A stretch of 6,546 bases of DNA from JBEIUL01 sp044356865. GTDB lineage: Bacteria > Planctomycetota > Phycisphaerae > Phycisphaerales > SM1A02. The DNA is taken from positions 1 to 6,546 of the forward strand of contig JBIKVN010000189.1 of assembly GCA_044356865.1 (NCBI GenBank), in the 5' to 3' direction. The translations under genes were made by a program, and so were the position numbers. Of the stretch, positions 1-6,000 are shown piece by piece (within the stretch, counting starts at the first letter, position 1; each line of letters opens with the position of its first letter). The notes under the pieces are model-generated. The model saw only the letters and a list, made by a program, of their open reading frames with translations, ran no database searches and was not told the DNA's origin.

Positions 1-438
1 CCCAACTTCCTCGCGGCGGCGTGGGCCCGGCCCGATCTCGACCGCGAGTCGCTGGTGGTGATGCGGAACGCCGACGGCCTCATCCTGCTGAACCGGTTCC
101 CCTATACGAACGGCCATCTGCTGGTCGCCCTCGGCGAGCCTGCCCCGCGGTTGCTCGACTACTCGCCAAGCCAGCGAGCCGCGTTCTGGTCGCTCGTCGA
201 TCGGGCGTTCGCGATCGTGCATCGCGCGTTCCGCCCGCAGGGCATCAACATGGGCATCAACGAGGGCCACGCCGCCGGGGCCGGCCTGCCCGAGCACCTC
301 CACGCCCACGTGCTGCCCCGCTGGGCCGGCGACACGAACTTCATGGCGGCGGTCGGTTCGGTCCGGGTGATTCCCGACGCCCTCGAGACGACCTGGACCC
401 GCTGCCGCGAGGCGGCGGGCGAACTGGGATTGGCCTGA
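1..438 (+). CDS. HIT (histidine triad) family protein, 5'-truncated
   Basis: This is the C-terminal 145 residues of a HIT-domain protein. The family hydrolyses or phosphorolyses nucleotide phosphates such as diadenosine polyphosphates or AMP conjugates, normally in the cytoplasm. Frame 1 is open from the first base, so the true start lies left of the window. The GTG/ATG codons at 55-63 fall inside the conserved domain and are not the start. Counting from the first codon, residues 34-42 (PYTNGHLLV) form the usual strand and loop before the active site. Residues 81-95 carry the GINMGINEGHAAGAG segment. The triad is H99-L-H101-A-H103-V-L, followed by PRWAGDTNFM. That tail resembles the Ap4A-phosphorylase-like branch of HIT proteins. 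An N-terminal Cys pair found in some relatives would be outside the view. The next gene starts 53 bases downstream. Family assignment is firm; the exact substrate is not known. Confidence 0.93.
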   Translation, partial: PNFLAAAWARPDLDRESLVVMRNADGLILLNRFPYTNGHLLVALGEPAPRLLDYSPSQRAAFWSLVDRAFAIVHRAFRPQGINMGINEGHAAGAGLPEHLHAHVLPRWAGDTNFMAAVGSVRVIPDALETTWTRCREAAGELGLA

Positions 439-491
439 GGGACGGGCACGTTCCCCCGGTATCTTTCCGGGCCCTGTCTCCGGTTCCCGCC

Positions 492-1967
492 ATGACCCCC
501 GCGACCCGCCGAACGACCGTACTCCTGCGTCTTGCCGCCGCGGCGCTCGCTCTCGCGACGATGCCTGCCTGCATCACGATGCGCGGCAACGCCCCGCGCC
601 GCGACCAGGCCGTCACGGCGACGAAGTTCGACCGCGAGGCCGCGATCGAGAAGGCCGGCGGCACTGCGGCGGTCGACGAGAACGCGAACGCCTTCGCCGA
701 CCGCTTCCGCACGCTGCTCGAGGACGCGGTGGGCGAGATCGTGAACGGCAACCGCGATCCCGGACAGCGGGCCCTCGCCCAGCAGCTGCTCGTCGAGAGC
801 TCGATGAGCCTCTACGACATCGCCACCAACGGCGACTCGTTCTCGCAGATCCTCGACATGACCATCGTGGTCACGCTCACGAGCCAGGTCTGGATCGACG
901 AGGGGCGGGCGATCGAGGCGTTCGGCGACCGGGCGGCGCCGCTCATCCGGGCCCTGCGGGACGCCCGCCGCGAGGCGTGGGATCTCGCGGCCGAACTGCT
1001 GCCGGCCGACCGCCTCGCGCAGCTCGACTTCATGATCGCGGCGTGGCGCCGGGCGAACGCCGGCGTCGAGGATGTCGCGTGGGTCCGCTTCAGCGACTTC
1101 GCGAAGGAACGCGGCGCGTCGCTCATCGTCGAGTCCGACACCGGGATCGACCTCTTCTCGGGGCTCGAGGCCACGCTGGCGCAGGCGAAGAGCTACGAGC
1201 TGCTCATGAACCGGATCTTCTACATCTCGAAGCGGGCTCCCACGCTCATCGGCTGGCAATCGCAGGCGGCCGTCGACGCGATGCTGGCGCGGCAGGAGAT
1301 CCGCGACGCCCTCGCGAACCTCGGGCGTTCCTCGCAGGCGGCCAGCGACGCGGCGGCGACGGCGGCCCGGCTGGCCGACGACCTGCCCGCCCTGGTGCGA
1401 AGCGAGCGGGAGGCGATCTTCGCCGAGCTCGACCGGCGGCAGGCCGAGCTCGACACGACACTGGCCACGGTGAACGCGATCGCCGCCGACGCCCGGGCCG
1501 CGACCGCCGACGTGAAGGCGACGCTCGAGGGCGCCACCCCGCTGCTCGAGTCGGCGGCCCCCACGCTCGAGGCGGTGCAGCGGCTGGCCGAGACGGGCGA
1601 GCGGATCCTCGCCAAGGTGGCCGAGATCAAGGGGCCGCCGCTCCCGCCCGATCCGGACGCGCCGCCCGCGAAGCCGGTCACCGTCGACGACCTGAAGGAG
1701 ACCCTCGCCGCCGCCACGGTCACGCTCGAGCAGGCGAACGCGCTGCTCGAGCGCGGCGAGTCGCTCGGAGAGTCGCCGGCGATCAAGGGCCTGATCGATG
1801 AGGTGACGCACGCCACCGAACAGCGGATCGCCAGCCTCGAGGAGTCGGTGGCGCGCCTGCTCTGGCTCGCGGCCGGACTCGCCGCGGCGGTGGTGTCGCT
1901 CGTCTTCGTGCTCTTCATGGTCGCCCGCGCTGCCGGACGCCCGGCCCGCTCCGGAGGTGCGGCGTGA
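492..1967 (+). CDS. Unrecognised envelope protein: putative lipoprotein with coiled coil and C-terminal membrane helix
   Basis: I do not recognise this 491-residue protein. The frame is open far upstream, but ATG 492 is chosen because it is directly followed by a signal sequence: R6-R7, a hydrophobic run at 10-24, then MPAC with Cys27. The lipobox is weak, since Met at -3 and Pro at -2 are unusual. No clear Shine-Dalgarno precedes the ATG. Residues about 55-250 look like a mostly helical globular domain with several Trp. Residues about 265-380 and 398-455 are rich in Ala, Leu, Glu and Arg with heptad-like spacing, as in periplasmic coiled coils. They are separated by a proline-rich hinge at 381-396. 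Residues 456-478 form a strong membrane helix, followed by a short Arg-containing tail (479-491) that should be cytoplasmic. The stop overlaps the start of the PstS-like gene, so the two products are probably made together. A scaffold or sensor role next to the binding protein is only a guess. Confidence 0.85.
   Translation: MTPATRRTTVLLRLAAAALALATMPACITMRGNAPRRDQAVTATKFDREAAIEKAGGTAAVDENANAFADRFRTLLEDAVGEIVNGNRDPGQRALAQQLLVESSMSLYDIATNGDSFSQILDMTIVVTLTSQVWIDEGRAIEAFGDRAAPLIRALRDARREAWDLAAELLPADRLAQLDFMIAAWRRANAGVEDVAWVRFSDFAKERGASLIVESDTGIDLFSGLEATLAQAKSYELLMNRIFYISKRAPTLIGWQSQAAVDAMLARQEIRDALANLGRSSQAASDAAATAARLADDLPALVRSEREAIFAELDRRQAELDTTLATVNAIAADARAATADVKATLEGATPLLESAAPTLEAVQRLAETGERILAKVAEIKGPPLPPDPDAPPAKPVTVDDLKETLAAATVTLEQANALLERGESLGESPAIKGLIDEVTHATEQRIASLEESVARLLWLAAGLAAAVVSLVFVLFMVARAAGRPARSGGAA
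1953..1959 (+). promoter_or_regulatory. Shine-Dalgarno sequence for the PstS-like gene
   Basis: GGAGGTG lies within the last codons of the upstream lipoprotein gene. Six bases separate the GGAGG core from the GTG start at 1964. It decides that start over the in-register alternative at 1957, whose frame gives an Arg-rich nonsense product. Its position, together with the 4-base GTGA overlap, is typical of translational coupling. Confidence 0.8.
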
Positions 1968-3031
1968 ACCACGGGAATCTCGACGGGGCGGAGCTCTCGC
2001 GACGGCGGGCCCTCGGGCTGCTCGGGTTTCCGCTGCTGCTCGGGGCGTGCGCGGTGCGGACGGTCGCGCCGCCCGGGCCCGCCACCGAACGCCCCGCGCT
2101 GCCGGCCGCCGACCTCGGTGCCTATCCGATCTTCCCCACCGAGCCCGGACTGGTCGGCCGGATCTCCTGCGAAGGCAGCTCGGCGGTGGGACTGATCCTC
2201 GACTCGCTGAGGGACGACTTCCGCAAGGCCCAGCCCGAGATCGAGCTCGAGGTGATCTCGGCCGGATCGGGCACCGCGACGCGGGCCCTTGCCGAAGCTC
2301 GCTGCGACCTCGCCCCGATGAGCCGGGCGATGACCGACGCCGAGCGGGAGCGGGTCGAGAAGGCCCGCGGGGTTCCGGTGCGGTGGATCGACCTGGCCGT
2401 CGACGCGATCGCGATCTGCGTGAACGCCGACAACCCGCTCGAACGGATCTCGCTCCGCGACCTCGACCGGATCCTCGGCCGCGAGCGGAAGCGCGGCGGC
2501 GCCCCCGCTGCGACCTGGGCGGATCTCGGCGTAGAGGGCGAGTTCGGCACGCGGACCATCGTCGCGGTCGGCATGGGGCCGGACACCGGCTCGAACGGGC
2601 TCGTGCGCGAGACCGTGCTGCTTGGCGGCCCGTTCCGCACCACGGTGCTCGAGGAGCCGGTCTCGTCGGCGGTGATGCAGGCGATCGCCGCCGATCCCGC
2701 GGCGATCGGCTACTGCAGCTTCTTCTTCGCCGAACGGCCGCGTTCGGCGGGCGCGAAGGCCCGGCCCGCCCGGACCCGCACGCTCGCCCTCGAGACGCTC
2801 GACGGCACGGCCTTCGTGCGGCCCGACGACGAGTCGATCCGGGCCGGTCGCTATCCGCTGGCCCGTTCGCTACGGATCTACTTCGTCGACGATCCGCGGC
2901 GGCCGAACCCGGCGGCGCGACAGCTGCTGCGGTTCCTGGTCTCGGAGGACGGGCAGACGATCCTCGCCCAGCTCGGGCAGAAGACGCTGTCGCCGGAGCA
3001 GGCCCAAGAGATGTTCCGCCGGATCGGGTGA
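1964..3031 (+). CDS. PstS-like phosphate/anion ABC-transporter substrate-binding lipoprotein
   Basis: This 355-residue protein belongs to the PstS-like periplasmic binding family, which captures phosphate or a similar oxyanion outside the inner membrane. The N-terminus carries S12-R13-R14-R15, a hydrophobic stretch and a classic lipobox LLGAC with Cys29, so it is a probable lipoprotein with a Tat-like twin-arginine signal. Family landmarks are in order: CEGSSAVG at 69-76, GSGTATRAL at 101-109, CDLAPMSR at 114-121 (the usual D-[IL]-A-x-x-S-R signature), LAVDAIAICVNADNPL at 144-159, TWADLG at 184-189 and DTGSNG at 207-212, matching the family's second anion-binding loop. Its length fits the family. 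It starts with GTG overlapping the preceding stop. No pstC, pstA or pstB lies downstream; the next gene is convergent. It could therefore be a stand-alone binder or sensor rather than a transporter subunit. Phosphate as ligand is inferred from the family, not proven. Confidence 0.9.
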   Translation: MNHGNLDGAELSRRRALGLLGFPLLLGACAVRTVAPPGPATERPALPAADLGAYPIFPTEPGLVGRISCEGSSAVGLILDSLRDDFRKAQPEIELEVISAGSGTATRALAEARCDLAPMSRAMTDAERERVEKARGVPVRWIDLAVDAIAICVNADNPLERISLRDLDRILGRERKRGGAPAATWADLGVEGEFGTRTIVAVGMGPDTGSNGLVRETVLLGGPFRTTVLEEPVSSAVMQAIAADPAAIGYCSFFFAERPRSAGAKARPARTRTLALETLDGTAFVRPDDESIRAGRYPLARSLRIYFVDDPRRPNPAARQLLRFLVSEDGQTILAQLGQKTLSPEQAQEMFRRIG

Positions 3032-3049
3032 TCTTCGACGGCCGGCTCG

Positions 3050-6000
3050 TCAGGTCGGCGACGGCGAGAGGAACTCCCGGACCGTGCCCTTGCCGTCGTG
3101 CTTCGGGGCCCCGATCAGCACCGTGCCTTCCGCGGTGCACGCCGCGCTGCGGCCGAAGTTCGAGGCGCTCGAACCGCCCACGGGCAGCGTGAGACGGTCG
3201 AAGGTCACCCACGAGGTCCCGTTGAAGAGGAACACCGTCGCCGCCCCCCGGCCGACGATCCCGCCGATCGTGCGGAGCGGCGAGCCGGCGACCAGCGCCT
3301 GGCCGTTCGGGTCGAACGAGACGCTCGAGCCGAACTGTTCTTCGGCGGCCTGGCCCGCCGGGGTCAGTGTCGCCGCCGTCCAAGGATCCGACGGGGTCGC
3401 ACCCGAGCGGTCCCAGACCGTCACGAGGCCGGCCCGAGCGCCGATCCCGGCGACGTTCGTGAGCGGCGCCCCCGCCGCCACCCGCATGCCCGACGCGTCC
3501 ATCGCCACGCTCGTGCCGAGCGCGGCGTTCTTCACGGGCGAACTCGCCACGAGCCGCGTCAAGACGATCGGCGTCACCGTCAGGTCATCCGCCGGGACGT
3601 AGATCGCCCCGCAGCCCGTGACCCCGGGCTGGTCGTCGCCCGGCGCGCCGACCGCCAGCGACGGCGTCGCGGCGTTGCCGCCGAGCGCCACCGACTGGCC
3701 GAAGCGGTCGCCGGCGGTGACCGGAGTCGAGACGAGGTTCGAACGCGGGCTCCAGACCAGCGAGACCCGCTCGAAGATCGACACCTCGCCGCTGTCGGCC
3801 AGGCCGCCCGTGTTCGCGAGGGGACAGCCCACCGCCACGAACTCGCCCCGCGCCGCGACCGCGTCGCCGAAGCGGTCCTTCGTCGCCCGCGTCGCCCGGA
3901 CGAGTTTCGCCTCCTCCGTCCAGGTGCCGGACGAGCGGCGGAACAGATACACCGCGCCGGCATCCGTCGTGCCCGAGACGTCGGCCAGCGGCGCTCCCAC
4001 CGCGATGAGGTCGCCCGAGATGGCGACGCTCAGCCCGAACGAATCGCCCTTGCGGGCATCCGAGGCGGTCAGCGTCGCCGCGACCGTCCACTCGCCACCG
4101 CTCCGCGCCAGCACCACCGCGGCACCCGCGTTCTGCTTCGACGGCAGGTCCTCGCCCGGCATCCCCACCACCGCGATGTCGCCGTCGACGGCGATCGCGT
4201 GGCCGTAGTCGTCGGCGGACGCGAGAGTGGGCGTGGGGGGAACCGCCTGCTCGGACAGCACGGACACGCCAAGACAGTCGAGCAGCTCGTCGCCGTCCGA
4301 GTCGACGTCGGCGACGCCGCAGCCGCAGGTGCCCGGCGCGATCTTCAGCGGATCGCTGTCGCACCCGTCGTTGCAGTCCGGCGTCAAGTCCGAGTCGGTG
4401 TCGGTGTCGGCCGTGCCGCAGCCGCACAGGCCCGGGGCGGTCTTCCCCGCGTCGAGCGGACACCCGTCGCTGCCGTCGGCGGTGCCGTCATCGTCGTCGT
4501 CGGCGTCGAGGCAGTCCTCGTCGCCGTCCGAATCGGTGTCGGTGTCGGGCGTGCCGCAGCCGCAGATGCCCGGAGCGAGCTTGCTCGCGTCGCTCGGGCA
4601 GAGGTCGTTGCAGTCCGCCGTGCCGTCCGAGTCGGTGTCCGTCTCGGCGTTCCCGCAACCGCACTGTTCGCCCCAGAGCTTCGTCGGGTCGCTCGGGCAC
4701 GCATCGCACGCATCACCCATGCCGTCCGAGTCGCTGTCGTTGTCGATGCAATCCGCGAAACCGCCGAACCGGACCACGGCGCCGCCCGCCGGCGGATCCT
4801 GGAACGGGCCGCCGACCAGCGGGTACATGCCGAGCAGGGCCACCGCCGTCCCGAAACGAGACGCCGACGACCCGCCTTCCGCGTCCTCGAGCCGCGCCGA
4901 CTGGTCCCAGCTGCCCGAGCCGCGACGCTGGAAGAGCGTCGCCGAGCCGCGGGCCGCGATGGACGAGACCGTCGTCGCCGGCGAGCCGATCAGCACACGG
5001 CCACCGATTTCGTCGATCACGATCGACTGGCCGAAGCGTTCGCCGGCCTGCGGCGAGGGCGGGCTCATCGACTGGCCAATCCAGTTCGGGGCGTGGTACT
5101 CCCACAGCAGCACCGTTCCCGCGTCGACCCCCGCGGCCGTGTCCGCGCCGGGCGCGCCCGCCGCGACGAGCCGCCCGTTGCCCGAGACCGCCACGCTCTC
5201 CCCGAGCTGGCGGCTGGCGACCGCCACACCGACCAGCCGGGCCCGCAGGGCCAGCGTTCCCGTCGAGGCGATGTCGTGCACGTAGAGAGCGCCGCAGTTG
5301 GTCCTGGCCGTCTCGTCATCGCCCGGACAACCACTCGCCAGCGTCGGGGCCGTCGCGTCGCCGCCGAGCGCCACCGCGCTGCCGAAACGGTCGTTCGCGG
5401 TCACGGGAGTTCCCGTCACCGAGCCCGTCGCCGTCCACGAGCTGCCCGCGTAGGTGAACACCGTCACCTCGCCCGCGTTCGACTTCGTACCGGGGTCCGC
5501 CTGCGGGGCACCCACCGCGATGAACACCCCACGAACCGCCACCGACGCGCCGAAGCGGTCGGACGCCACCGGCGTCGCCCGGTCCAGCGTCGCCTCGTGC
5601 TGCCACGAGCCGCCCGAGTCGCGACGGAAGACCTCGGCGGTACCCGCCTCGACGTTCCCCGCGACCGTCTTCAGCGGACGGCCCACCACCACCACGTCGC
5701 CGAAGATCGCCACCGCCGAGCCGAAACGCTCGCCGGTCACCGGCGACGGCGCCCGCAGCTCGCCCTCGTCGGTCCAGCTCGAGCCGTCCCAATGGAAGAC
5801 CCGCACGCTGCCCGCGTCGGTCCGGCCCGAGTGGTCATCACCCGGAAGGCCGACCGCCACGCGGTCGCCGTGCGAGGCCATCGAACCGCCGAACTCGTCA
5901 CCCGCCGCGAGGCCCGCGACCGGGATCGAATCGATCGGCGTCGGCACGATCCCCTCGAGGCAATCGATGAACCAGTTGCTGTTCTCGTCGATGTCGGCGA

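Noticed and set aside
55..63. GTG/ATG codons at 55-63 as the start of the HIT gene.
   Set aside because: Frame 1 is open to the window edge and upstream residues fit the HIT N-terminal region; starting here would cut into the domain.
455..471. A CCCGG/CCGGG stem-loop with a 7-base loop between the HIT and lipoprotein genes, considered as a terminator.
   Set aside because: The stem is only five base pairs and no T-run follows. In GC-rich DNA such a hairpin is expected by chance.
21..491. Upstream extension of the lipoprotein reading frame to a GTG at 21.
   Set aside because: The extension overlaps the HIT gene in another frame and gives Arg/Pro-rich sequence. The signal sequence begins at ATG 492.
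439..491. Possible promoter for the lipoprotein gene in the 53-base gap.
   Set aside because: I found no convincing -35/-10 pair, and no Shine-Dalgarno; the gene may be cotranscribed with the HIT gene, but this cannot be settled by eye.
159..3383. A 1,074-codon open frame on the - strand opposite the three + strand genes.
   Set aside because: It is Arg/Gly-rich nonsense antisense to recognisable HIT, lipoprotein and PstS-like genes, and it overlaps the end of the giant gene in another frame.
4268..4759. The regular short DNA repeats as a CRISPR array or non-coding satellite.
   Set aside because: The periodicity is in whole codons and encodes conserved CGCG/Asp protein modules; there are no constant repeats with unique spacers.
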